A DNA stretch of 64,000 bases from Planctomycetota bacterium (GTDB lineage: Bacteria; Planctomycetota; J058; JAJDCQ01). Below the pieces are notes generated by a model. That model searched no databases and was not told where the DNA came from. It saw only the letters and a list, made by a program, of their open reading frames with translations. Of this stretch, positions 26,203 to 33,732 are shown in pieces (position 1 is the stretch's first letter; each line of letters starts with the position of its first letter). A program made the translations under genes and the position numbers. The stretch is from assembly GCA_029260755.1 (NCBI GenBank), contig JAJDCQ010000021.1, forward strand, positions 185,381 through 249,380. The letters run 5' to 3'.

Positions 26203-27441
26203 CTAGGTGCGCGTCGGCGGCGAGTGCCGCGGAAACAGACCAAGCGGGCCGCAGATGCCCACGCGACCCTCGCCCAGATTCTCATACGCTCGAATGTCGC
26301 CATCCTGAGAGACAACCAACGCCCGAGTGCCGCGAAGCCGGGCACACACACGGCCAGCGGAGCGGTGCCGTGTTCCAAATTGACGCGGGTCAAACGGGCC
26401 CAAGTCAGTCAACGGATACCTCGGCGCCACCTCCCTCCACGCAATGCCTGAGTCGGAGTGTGAGAGGATCTCCGTAGCGAACCCCACGGGCTGAAGCGAC
26501 TGGTCGAGCACAACGCAGCCGTCCGTCTGAGAGAGCCTGAACACCAACTCGACGAAGTCGTCGATCGCCTGCGCTTCGCGATGTAACCTCGACCGTTGTT
26601 CCTCTGATCTGGGGGGCGTCCGAAGGAGTCGCCAGGCGCAGTGCGCCAAGCGCGGGCTAGGTCGAAGTCGGTGACCAAGTGCGAGTTCGCCATCGATGTC
26701 TCGGCCGTCTAGTTCGTCATCGAGAACCAGAAACGCTGCTCCGTGGGCCGCTTCCGCCGCGCGGCCAAGGAGGATCGCAAGCGCGTCTTGGACGACTTGC
26801 CGAAACCTCTGTGGCTCCTCCGCCTGAAACGGCAGTTTCCTCTTCGTTGCCCAGCTCATCGCGTTGCCAATGATCTGGCTGAACGTCGCGGTCTCGGTCA
26901 CATCGGGGACGTCGGAGTAGAGGCGCAAGCCTCGGAGTCGGAGGATTGCGCGTCGCCCAACCCGCAAGTCACTCACTGTGAGTTCGCCCGGCCCGGACAC
27001 GGAGAGGAAGAGCCCCGATCGGGTTCCGGTTCTGCTGAAGGAGGGCTCCTCCGTGAGGATCATCCGCGTGCTCTCGACACGCTCGAAGCCGAGCGCTTCG
27101 AGACGCCGTCCCTTTCGACCTCGGACAACGAGAGCGAACGGTCGCGGAGGCACCGCTGGTGCGAGCTTGCGCAGCGATTCGACGGAGAGAGGAAGGGGCT
27201 TGTCGAACCCCATATCGAGCGAGTTGTCCGCCTCGAACCCGACTCGGATGTGGACAAGGAACCGGGGGAAGCGGCCTTCCTCACCCTGCATGCTCACCTC
27301 GTAGAGCAACTCGACGAGCCGACGAAGTGCCGCCTCCGTTGCGTCGATCTGGTGCTGCTCGGTCGCGTCTGTTAGCTCGTACCGGAGCGCCTTCACGATC
27401 GAGCTAGGTCCAGTGACCCTTGGGCCGCGCCTATCCGCCAT
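26203..27441 (-). CDS. DAC (diadenylate cyclase/DisA_N)-like domain protein
   Basis: A 412-aa protein with ATG at 27441 behind AGGAGAAGCGG. The C-terminal ~120 residues have the hallmarks of DAC domains: D-G-C-V-V-L-D-Q-S-L (about 307-316; family DGA), then F-G-T-R-H-R-S-A-G-R-V (about 356-366; the RHR motif that binds ATP), then A-L-V-V-S-Q-D-G-D-I-R-A-Y. The N-terminal 280 residues are an unassigned mixed domain with no membrane helix, unlike housekeeping CdaA or DisA. DAC-like domains with large unknown N-termini are known as predicted nucleotide sensors or synthases in conflict systems. Whether this makes or only binds a dinucleotide is open: DGC replaces DGA but RHR is kept. It converges on the nuclease-UDG gene. 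Confidence 0.72.
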   Translation of the reverse strand: MADRRGPRVTGPSSIVKALRYELTDATEQHQIDATEAALRRLVELLYEVSMQGEEGRFPRFLVHIRVGFEADNSLDMGFDKPLPLSVESLRKLAPAVPPRPFALVVRGRKGRRLEALGFERVESTRMILTEEPSFSRTGTRSGLFLSVSGPGELTVSDLRVGRRAILRLRGLRLYSDVPDVTETATFSQIIGNAMSWATKRKLPFQAEEPQRFRQVVQDALAILLGRAAEAAHGAAFLVLDDELDGRDIDGELALGHRLRPSPRLAHCAWRLLRTPPRSEEQRSRLHREAQAIDDFVELVFRLSQTDGCVVLDQSLQPVGFATEILSHSDSGIAWREVAPRYPLTDLGPFDPRQFGTRHRSAGRVCARLRGTRALVVSQDGDIRAYENLGEGRVGICGPLGLFPRHSPPTRT

Positions 27442-27622
27442 CCGCTTCTCCTAGAGCCGATCGAGCGAGAGCGTTCAGTCGCTCGATGGTAGACGCCCGT
27501 GCAGGAGCCCGCTCACACAGATCGAAGCATCTCTCGCGCTCTCTGGCGCGCCGAGCACTGTTCGGGGGTTCCGGTGTGCAGGACGCGCCCATCACGGCCC
27601 ACGTGACGATCGTCTTGGCGCG

Positions 27623-28246
27623 CTATGACCCGCTCGCCCCATCCGTGGACTCGATCGTGCGATGGGCGGCAACCTGATCCCCCTGGAGGCCGTTGTGCCG
27701 CTCAACCTGCGCGACCACAGCCGCGGCGGCATCGAGGCCCTGGCGAGCTTCGGCCGCTGCAATCCGCTTGCCTGCGTGCGCCGTCCGGTTGCGAAGCTGA
27801 ACGAGGTCGGTGAAGCCCTTCCACGCCGGCCCCAGCGCGGCGGCCAGGTCGTCGCCGGTCAGCGCCGAATAGACACGTCGGACTCGCTCGTTGCTGAGCG
27901 AGCACGAGAGCATCAACGCGCGGACTGGCTTCTCCAACTCCGGGACGTTCTTCGACGCGAAGCCCTTGGCGATGGCCCGGCTTGCGACCACCTCGCATGC
28001 CGTGCTCGCGAGGATCACGGCCACTCCGAAGTCACCGTTCCCAAAGTGCCGCTCGGCCGACTCCAAGAGCGTGGACCAGTGCCGCACGACGGACGCAACC
28101 GCTTGGACCTCCAAGGCGAGCCCGGCAGGCGGGGACGAGATCGAGACGGAGACCTCGTGTGCTCGGCCTTCGCCGCCACAACTCGGGCATGGTCCGCGTG
28201 GGACTCCGGCGAGATCAGCTTGGCAGTGGCGACAGCGCGTGCTCAC
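27623..28246 (-). CDS. Zinc-ribbon plus HEPN-like protein
   Basis: A 207-aa protein with a GTG start at 28246. GGAGGAG overlaps the stop codon of the upstream gene, so the pair is translationally coupled. Residues 5-23 hold two C-x2-C knuckles (C-R-H-C, C-P-S-C), a zinc ribbon. After a linker comes a helical domain with F-G-V-A-V-I-L-A-S-T-A-C-E-V-V and a later L-R-N-R-T-A-H-A-G-K (about 149-158), the R-N-x3-H motif of HEPN RNases. The ribbon may read a ligand or target. Such HEPN proteins act as toxins or as structural partners of other enzymes. Confidence 0.7.
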   Translation of the reverse strand: MSTRCRHCQADLAGVPRGPCPSCGGEGRAHEVSVSISSPPAGLALEVQAVASVVRHWSTLLESAERHFGNGDFGVAVILASTACEVVASRAIAKGFASKNVPELEKPVRALMLSCSLSNERVRRVYSALTGDDLAAALGPAWKGFTDLVQLRNRTAHAGKRIAAAEARQGLDAAAAVVAQVERHNGLQGDQVAAHRTIESTDGASGS

Positions 28247-28250
28247 GGCG

Positions 28251-29318
28251 TTACTCCTCCGACGGAGCGGGGTCAGCGGCCAACGCCGGGTCGCGCAGCC
28301 AGGCGTTCCCGCCCTCGTAGACCCGCCGCGCCCGGATGAGCGCGTCGGTATGGTAGCCCCGAACGAACAGGCGATACTCGGGCGCCATGTCGGGCGGAAA
28401 CTCGATGGTCCGGCTGACGGCGGCAGCGAACTCGTTGCAGGTCTCGATCGTCCGCCACACCGCGAACGCGACCGCGCGCTGCAATGCCACGACGTTCTCG
28501 TTGTAGTCGTCGTCAGGCTTCCAGATGCCGAAGGACTCGAACGCGCGGAAGGGCTTGAAGACGCCGAAGCCGCGGGGCGTTGCGAGGACGAGGTCGACGC
28601 CGTCCCGTCCGCCTCCGTGGATGACGCTGTCTCGGTAGTGCATCAGCTCGCGGAAGAACGGACCGGCGTCGCAGTAGAAGCGCGCGAGCTGCTCTGGGAG
28701 TGCGAACTTCTCGATGAGCTGCGCCGCGGTGATCAACTCCTCGCGGCCGGAGAGCACCATCGGTCGGAATGACTTCTTCAGTGCGCGCTTCCGACTGTTC
28801 GCGGTCTCGTCGTGAAGCCGGATGGTCTGCCAGAGCCGGGCCACGATCTCTTGGAGGATGTCGAAGAGACTACGACACACGACGAAGATGTACTCGACCT
28901 CGGTGACCACGAAGCGGGAAACGCCGGGGATGTGCTTGGCGTCGTCCCCTCCTTCGCTGCACTCGAAGAAGTGCTCGATCTTGGCGAGGGACGCGGCGAG
29001 GTTGTGGATGTCGTCACGCAGGCTGCTGATCCAATGGCGCACCCGCGGCCAGCACGCGCGCTTGTGCATGAAGTCGAGGAACGGGATGTCGAGATCGGTT
29101 TCGGATTCGGCGACGCGGCCGAGGTAGTCGGCCTCGGCAGGCTCCCCTCCGGCCTTCATCTCCATCAGGCCGCCCTTCGTGTTGGGCAGCCACATTCGGA
29201 AGCGAGAAGCCGTGTCGTCCCACACCGACAGCAGGAACGGCACGCGGCCCTGAAGCTCGTCGAGCTTCACGTAGGGCAGCTTCGCCAGTTCCTTCTGTGC
29301 GATCGTGAATCCGCTCAT
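28251..29318 (-). CDS. HEPN-like protein, possible abortive-infection RNase
   Basis: A 355-aa protein; the start at ATG 29318 (MSGFTIAQKELAK) is chosen because the longer frame is Arg-rich and lacks a ribosome site, while CCGGAG precedes this one. The N-terminal ~100 residues form a compact alpha/beta region. The rest is helical with L-M-H-Y-R-D-S-V-I-H-G-G-G near residue 226, again R-D-x3-H as in HEPN domains. Two long helices with many aromatics flank it. It is followed 4 bp later by the zinc-ribbon/HEPN gene. Two HEPN-type proteins in one operon suggest a heteromeric RNase or a toxin with its modulator. Confidence 0.65.
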   Translation of the reverse strand: MSGFTIAQKELAKLPYVKLDELQGRVPFLLSVWDDTASRFRMWLPNTKGGLMEMKAGGEPAEADYLGRVAESETDLDIPFLDFMHKRACWPRVRHWISSLRDDIHNLAASLAKIEHFFECSEGGDDAKHIPGVSRFVVTEVEYIFVVCRSLFDILQEIVARLWQTIRLHDETANSRKRALKKSFRPMVLSGREELITAAQLIEKFALPEQLARFYCDAGPFFRELMHYRDSVIHGGGRDGVDLVLATPRGFGVFKPFRAFESFGIWKPDDDYNENVVALQRAVAFAVWRTIETCNEFAAAVSRTIEFPPDMAPEYRLFVRGYHTDALIRARRVYEGGNAWLRDPALAADPAPSEE

Positions 29319-29901
29319 CGGTGCACACTCCGGCGGGATGATCCATCGGCGCCGTGTCAGATGTGGGCACACGAGCGCGGCCAGGGCTAATCCGCTTGCA
29401 TCGCGTGACCTCGGTAGCTCAAGGAGCCTGTCATCCGAATGCCGCGCTGCGCTGGGCGCTGACGGTGGGCGAACGCGACGGGCGCACTTGGCCGAGACCG
29501 GGCTCACGACCACTCGTGCCTCCAGCGGCCGGCGCTGGCCACGGAGTCTACGGATCACGTTCGTGAGCGCGTGGCGATGTCCCGCGCGACAATCAACCGC
29601 GTCGGCGTAGTGCTGATGGACGAGAACGTTAGCACTCTCCGCGCGCACGGCTTTCATGGGACAAGGGGCGCGAGTCCATCGAGCGAGTCATCGGATCGGT
29701 CAATCCACCGGCGGGCCCAGAGCGGCCCAGCGGGTTTTTTCCCTTGCTCCGTAAGTCCCGTAGATTTGTCTGCGTCGGCCTCCGCAAAAGGACTTACGTG
29801 CGCGACGTGAGTTGGAAGGGCCGTCGGCCGTGGGGTCGAAGGAGCGGGCGCGCCGACGCACTCGGATGCTGGGTATAACCGGGGGGAGTAGGAGCCACGA
29901 C
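29319..29901. other. Intergenic stretch with inverted repeats, no gene seen
   Basis: 583 bp. GGGCC/GGCCC (about 29714-29729) followed by AGCGGGTTTTTT looks like a rightward terminator, although no rightward gene precedes it. A CGTAAGTCC/GGACTTACG inverted repeat follows. No ORF with a ribosome site is seen until 29902. Confidence 0.45.
29750..29798. repeat. CGTAAGTCC/GGACTTACG inverted repeat
   Basis: Perfect 9-bp arms at 29750-29758 and 29790-29798 around a 31-bp centre. Related GTAAGTCC words occur at about 18505, and the complement GGACTTACG occurs near 63819 outside the island. It could be a protein-binding site or a small foldback element; nothing decides between them. Confidence 0.4.
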
Positions 29902-30432
29902 ATGACCGATTCGATGAAGGTACTCAAGGACGTCGAACTGCCCCAGCCGTGCCCGAAGGCCGCTCATCTGCACCGGATCGCCTTGGAGCAGGCTGTGTCG
30001 AGGCGCGCCAGCTCTTCACCGCACACGGAGGACGTGAGCATGACCGCGCTCCTGCTGGCCGCTCTGCGGACGCATCGTCCGCCGCTCCCGGCGCCTGTAG
30101 GCCGCCCCACGCCCTCGTCGCGCGTTCGCGCGCTGGGTGGTGGGGCGCCGGGAGGCCGGTTGTGCAAAACCCAGACAACGAGAAGAGGAAGCGTCGCGGT
30201 AGGCAAGGCGAGGACGCCGCTGCCAAGCCAACCGACCAGACGCCCCCACCCTCGCCCGAGTCCGAGTTCGAGTCCGAGGACGCAACCTTGGAAGGCGCGC
30301 ACGGCGACCTTGGCGAAGAGCGCGCACGGGATGCGGACGGCCCCAAGACTGGCTCGAATCGCAAGTCACTCGATGACCGGCGGACGGGCCTCATCCGACT
30401 CCTCGCGTCGGCGTATCGCCGACTGCGTTTGA
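29902..30432 (+). CDS. Questionable small ORF before the recombinase
   Basis: ATG at 29902 behind TAGGAG with good spacing. The first ~45 residues (MTDSMKVLKDVELPQPCPKA, then LHRIALEQAVSRRA) look protein-like, while the remainder becomes Pro/Arg/Ser-rich and overlaps a better ORF in another frame. Either the gene is short and frameshifted near 30050-30150 into the 30162 frame, or only its beginning is real. No family recognised. Confidence 0.3.
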   Translation: MTDSMKVLKDVELPQPCPKAAHLHRIALEQAVSRRASSSPHTEDVSMTALLLAALRTHRPPLPAPVGRPTPSSRVRALGGGAPGGRLCKTQTTRRGSVAVGKARTPLPSQPTRRPHPRPSPSSSPRTQPWKARTATLAKSAHGMRTAPRLARIASHSMTGGRASSDSSRRRIADCV

Positions 30433-30473
30433 AGAGTGGCGGTCCTAACGAGCGTCCAGCATCAGTAGACTGA
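30162..30473 (+). CDS. Small charged protein upstream of the large recombinase
   Basis: A 103-aa protein with GTG at 30162 and GGGAGG six bases before. It begins Q-N-P-D-N-E-K-R-K-R-R-G-R-Q, continues with an acidic, Ser/Pro-rich middle (E-S-E-F-E-S-E-D) and ends in a basic helix (L-I-R-L-L-A-S-A-Y-R-R-L-R-L-K). It ends 15 bp before the recombinase start and is probably co-transcribed with it. It may be a recombination accessory factor; no family match is evident. Confidence 0.5.
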   Translation: MQNPDNEKRKRRGRQGEDAAAKPTDQTPPPSPESEFESEDATLEGAHGDLGEERARDADGPKTGSNRKSLDDRRTGLIRLLASAYRRLRLKSGGPNERPASVD

Positions 30474-30488
30474 GGCAGGAGGAACGAC

Positions 30489-32174
30489 GTGGCGACGGAT
30501 GGAACGACTCTGAGGTGCGGTCTGCTCACGAGGGTCTCGACCGACGGCCAGGCACGAGATCCAGAGGGCAGCCTAAAGTCCCAGCTCCAGCGTCTACGCA
30601 CCTACATCGAGACGCGGCGGGCGTCTGGCGTCGTGGTCGAGGAGGTGAAGACCTACACCGTCCCAGAGGGAGTCTCGGGTAAGACGCTCAGGCGAAAGGA
30701 CATCGAGGAGGCCATCTCCGACATCGAGGCGGGCAGGATCAACGTCCTCATCGTGACCGAGCTGTCCCGTCTGAGCCGCTCGGTCCTCGACTTCCTCAAG
30801 TTCGCCGAGTTCCTCGATCAGCACGGCTGCGGCCTCGTGAGCCTCAAGCAGCAGTTCGACACCACGACGCCGCACGGAAAGCTCCTCGTTACGGTCTGCG
30901 TCGCTCTCGCGCAATTTGAGCGCGAGCTTACATCGGTGCGCACCTCCGAGAACATGCGGGCGCGTGCAGAACGCGGCCTGTACAACGGCGGCTGTCGCCT
31001 TCTCGGTTACGACCCGAACCCGGACGAGAAGACCCGCCCGTGCATCAACGAGCAGGAGGCCGCGATCGTTCGGCTCGCCTTCGACCTCTACGAGGAGATG
31101 GCTTCGGACACGAAGGTCGCCGATGCGCTCAACGAGAAGGGCTACCGCACGAAGTCGTACACGAGCAGGCGGGGGCATGCGAAGGGCGGCCGGCCTTGGA
31201 CGATCAACGCCGTCGCGAACATGCTCAATAACGCGACCTTTGCGGGCCTGCGCGAGGTGAACAAGAAGAAGAAGGGGAAGGACCAGTCCGCGCTGAGTGA
31301 GCGCGACCGCTACCGCGTCGTGCAGGGCGTGTGGGAGGCGATCATCGCGCCGGAGCAGTTCGAGCGCGTGCAGAAGATCCGCGCCGAGAACGCGCGGACG
31401 AAGCGGAGCATCGCAACCCCAACGCGCCATAACTGGGTGCTCAAGGGCATCCTGGTGTGCGACGAGTGTGGCACCACATTGGAGCCCTCTTGGGGCACAA
31501 GCCAGTCCGGCGAGGTCCACTATTACTACCGTCACAGCCGTCGCGCGCCCAAGAGCTGCAAGCTGCGGCGGTCGATCCCAGCACGCGAGGTCGAGAAGCT
31601 CGTCCTCGAACGGCTGCACTATCTCGGTGAGCACATTGGGATCGTCGAGGAGATCGTGGAGACGGCGACGGGCGCCCTCCACAACGAGGTCGGCGAGGTG
31701 CTGCGGCGCCTCCGCGAGCGGCAGGCCAAGCTCGCCAAGCTACAGACGCAGGCGGACGGCTACCTCCAGCTCGCGCTGGCCCTCCCCGACGACCAACGCC
31801 GCGAGTTCTTGGAGCCAAAGCTCGCCGCGATCCGAACCGAGAAGGCCCAGACCGAGAGCGAGGTCGCGCTCCTCGAAGCGAGCTACGCCGAGCTGCGGAC
31901 CAATTCGCTTTCCGCGACCGACCTCCAGAAGGCGCTCCAGACGTTCGACGCCCTCTTCGAGCAGCTCGCGCAGCATGAGCAGCAGGAGCTGCTGCGCTAC
32001 CTCGTGGATGAGGCCCGGATGAGCGCGAGCTACATGACCCTCTCCCTCTACGGGAAGGCGTCGGCCGAGCGCATTGCCCTGGCGCAGAAAGAGAAAGGGG
32101 CCGGAGAGAAAGTGTTCTCTCCGACCCCTGCTTGTCTCCCCGGGCTGGACTCGAACCAGCAACCTAGTGGTTAA
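30489..32174 (+). CDS. Large serine recombinase (integrase), 3' end reads into tRNA-Asn
   Basis: A 561-aa integrase starting with GTG at 30489 behind AGGAGGAACGAC. The catalytic domain opens T-R-V-S-T-D-G-Q with the nucleophile at about Ser17, followed by V-T-E-L-S-R-L-S-R-S. Then come the recombinase domain (about 165-290, with W-T-I-N-A-V-A-N-M-L-N-N), a zinc ribbon C-D-E-C-G-T-T-L ... C-K-L-R-R, and a coiled coil (about 400-470). These are the parts of phage-type integrases that act at att sites without host help. The last ~26 codons pass through the tRNA terminator and into tRNA-Asn (ending L-D-S-N-Q-Q-P-S-G). That tail is probably chromosomal DNA joined at integration, not a native C-terminus. 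Confidence 0.9.
   Translation: MATDGTTLRCGLLTRVSTDGQARDPEGSLKSQLQRLRTYIETRRASGVVVEEVKTYTVPEGVSGKTLRRKDIEEAISDIEAGRINVLIVTELSRLSRSVLDFLKFAEFLDQHGCGLVSLKQQFDTTTPHGKLLVTVCVALAQFERELTSVRTSENMRARAERGLYNGGCRLLGYDPNPDEKTRPCINEQEAAIVRLAFDLYEEMASDTKVADALNEKGYRTKSYTSRRGHAKGGRPWTINAVANMLNNATFAGLREVNKKKKGKDQSALSERDRYRVVQGVWEAIIAPEQFERVQKIRAENARTKRSIATPTRHNWVLKGILVCDECGTTLEPSWGTSQSGEVHYYYRHSRRAPKSCKLRRSIPAREVEKLVLERLHYLGEHIGIVEEIVETATGALHNEVGEVLRRLRERQAKLAKLQTQADGYLQLALALPDDQRREFLEPKLAAIRTEKAQTESEVALLEASYAELRTNSLSATDLQKALQTFDALFEQLAQHEQQELLRYLVDEARMSASYMTLSLYGKASAERIALAQKEKGAGEKVFSPTPACLPGLDSNQQPSG
32085..32128 (-). terminator. Rho-independent terminator of the tRNA operon
   Basis: Read leftward from tRNA-Asn: GGGG, one mismatch, then a 9-bp stem (CGGAGAGAA/TTCTCTCCG on the plus strand) around a 4-nt loop, CCCC, and then a T-rich tail (TTTCTCTTTCT). 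It starts 8 bp after the tRNA 3' end. The integrase ORF runs through it on the other strand. Confidence 0.75.
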
Positions 32175-32208
32175 CAGCCACCCACTCTACCAATTGAGCT
32201 ACCGGGGA
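32136..32208 (-). tRNA. tRNA-Asn (GTT)
   Basis: A 73-nt cloverleaf. The acceptor stem TCCCCGG pairs with CCGGGGA, with discriminator G. The D-arm has AGCTCAATTGG, the anticodon loop CTGTTAA gives GTT, and the T-arm has GGTTCGAGTCC. No CCA is encoded. Its 3' end faces the integrase gene and island. Confidence 0.93.
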
Positions 32209-32268
32209 AAGATTGTCTGCTTCTCGGGACGCGGTGCAGCATCCAGCCTGCGATTCGCGTCTCGATGA

Positions 32269-32342
32269 TAGCGGCGGTAGGACTCGAACCTACGACCTAG
32301 GGCTTATGAATCCCTCGCTCTAACCAACTGAGCTACGCCGCC
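32269..32342 (-). tRNA. tRNA with CAT anticodon (elongator Met likely)
   Basis: A 74-nt cloverleaf. The acceptor GGCGGCG pairs with CGCCGCT (G1-U72), discriminator A. The anticodon loop TTCATAA gives CAT and the T-arm is GGTTCGAGTCC. It lacks the C1-A72 mismatch and the three G-C pairs next to the loop that mark initiator tRNA. Elongator Met is likelier; the lysidine-modified Ile tRNA is possible. Confidence 0.85.
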
Positions 32343-32363
32343 TCAAATGACTTCGAGCGCAAC

Positions 32364-32391
32364 ACTATACCAATCGCTGCAGGTGTTTCAA
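32364..32391 (-). promoter_or_regulatory. Sigma-70-type promoter of the tRNA operon
   Basis: On the minus strand TTGAAA, a 16-bp spacer and TATAGT stand 22 bp upstream of the 5' end of the CAT tRNA. Both boxes are close to consensus and the distance suits a short leader. It should drive both tRNAs. Confidence 0.72.
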
Positions 32392-32508
32392 GCGATGCGG
32401 GGCCCCGCTGCGGTGGGGCGCTCGCCGGGTCGGGTCGTTCTCGGCTAGAATGCGCATCGTTCGATTCGGTGGTGGTTTGGAGCCGGCCAGGGCCGGGGAT
32501 CCGGGATC

Positions 32509-33732
32509 TTGCCACGGCGACGCATCCTTCTTCTGATCTCTGTGACGGTGGCCGCCTACTCGGCCTTTCTCACCCTTTCGTGGTTCCGGGAGGCGTGGCG
32601 CCGACACCTCGACGATACCGAGGCGCGGATCCTCCACGTCGAGCATCTGATCGGCTCGCTCGACGTCGTCCCGCTCGCCGAGGCGGGTCGGGTCGTCGCG
32701 CCGCCTCTCGCCGCTCCCACCGCCTCGGGATCGGACTTCGTCCTCTCGGGGTACCGGGGCGGCGTCGTCGTCCTCGCGTTCGTCGCGGTCGATGCTTCGG
32801 GCGCCCCGCGCGACGATGCGAGCGCTCGCGTTCTCGAGGTCGCCCTCGCGCTTCATGGTGACCTCGGCCGCGCCGGCCTGAACGTCGCCGTCGCGATCGA
32901 TGGGGACCTGGCGGCCGCTCGCTTGCTCCTCGCCGCGCGCTCGGCGCTCGCCTCCGTTCCGGTCCTGCACTCGCTCGAGCCCGCCGTCTCGCGGGCGCTC
33001 GGCCTCGCCTCGCCCGAGAGCTGGCCGCACCTCGTCGTCGTCGGCAAGCGCGGCCGTCTTCGCGCCGGCGCTCCGCCTCGTCGGGACGCGCCCGACGCGC
33101 TCGACGGCCCGGATCGCTTCCCGTTCCGACCGGAGCGGGCGGCCGACGTCGTCGCCACGTTCGACCCCCTCTACCTCGAGCTCGTCGCCTTCGATGGCTG
33201 GCGCGACGATGTGGCCCGGCAGCTCGATGCCGCCGACCTGCTGTCGGAGCCGATCGCCGGCGCCCATCGCGGCCTCTTCCGCGCCGTCGGCCCCGCCGGC
33301 CAGACCGTCGGCTGGGTCCGCGCCGCCCATCCGCCCACCCCCGGTTGCCACGCGTGCGAGTCGCCGATCGTGCTCGTCGTGCTCGATGGGGACGGCACCG
33401 TGCGCGCCGTCGTCGCCCTGCCGACGGCGAGCGAGCCGGTCGACGCCGCGCCGTTCGCGAGCCAGCTCGTCGGCCTTCGCTGGGCGGAGGAGACCGCCCT
33501 CGTCTTCACCGCGGCGCGCCTCGACGACGTCGTCCGGCGCGGCCTGCGTCCGGTCGACGTCCGTCGCTACGCCGGCAGCTCGACGACCGCCCGCGCGATC
33601 CACGACGCGGTCGTCGAGACGCGCCTGCTGATCGAGCGCGTCGAGCCGAGCATGCCGCGCCCGCGCGAGGCCTGGGAGGTCGGCTACGACCGCGCCGACG
33701 TCGTCCCCTGCGCCGGGGAGGATGGCCGATGA
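32509..33732 (+). CDS. Membrane-anchored thioredoxin-fold/FMN-bind-like protein A
   Basis: About 407 aa from TTG 32509; no better ATG or GTG precedes the hydrophobic N-terminus I-L-L-L-I-S-V-T-V-A-A-Y (about residues 6-20), which is probably a membrane anchor. Residues 75-215 have alternating strand-helix patterns of a thioredoxin/peroxiredoxin fold (V-V-V-L-A-F-V-A-V, H-L-V-V-V-G-K-R-G-R-L) without a CxxC active site. The C-terminal part has C-H-A-C followed by I-V-L-V-V-L-D-G-D-G-T-V-R-A-V-V, resembling an FMN-binding extracytoplasmic domain. Its stop overlaps the next gene (ATGA), which has the same layout. An extracytoplasmic redox role is possible. Confidence 0.6.
   Translation: MPRRRILLLISVTVAAYSAFLTLSWFREAWRRHLDDTEARILHVEHLIGSLDVVPLAEAGRVVAPPLAAPTASGSDFVLSGYRGGVVVLAFVAVDASGAPRDDASARVLEVALALHGDLGRAGLNVAVAIDGDLAAARLLLAARSALASVPVLHSLEPAVSRALGLASPESWPHLVVVGKRGRLRAGAPPRRDAPDALDGPDRFPFRPERAADVVATFDPLYLELVAFDGWRDDVARQLDAADLLSEPIAGAHRGLFRAVGPAGQTVGWVRAAHPPTPGCHACESPIVLVVLDGDGTVRAVVALPTASEPVDAAPFASQLVGLRWAEETALVFTAARLDDVVRRGLRPVDVRRYAGSSTTARAIHDAVVETRLLIERVEPSMPRPREAWEVGYDRADVVPCAGEDGR

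Noticed and set aside
29714..29740. GC hairpin followed by T6, as a terminator for a plus-strand gene
   Set aside because: No plus-strand gene lies upstream, so it is only mentioned within the intergenic entry.
32269..32342. Calling the CAT tRNA an initiator tRNA
   Set aside because: No C1-A72 mismatch and no run of three G-C pairs next to the anticodon loop.
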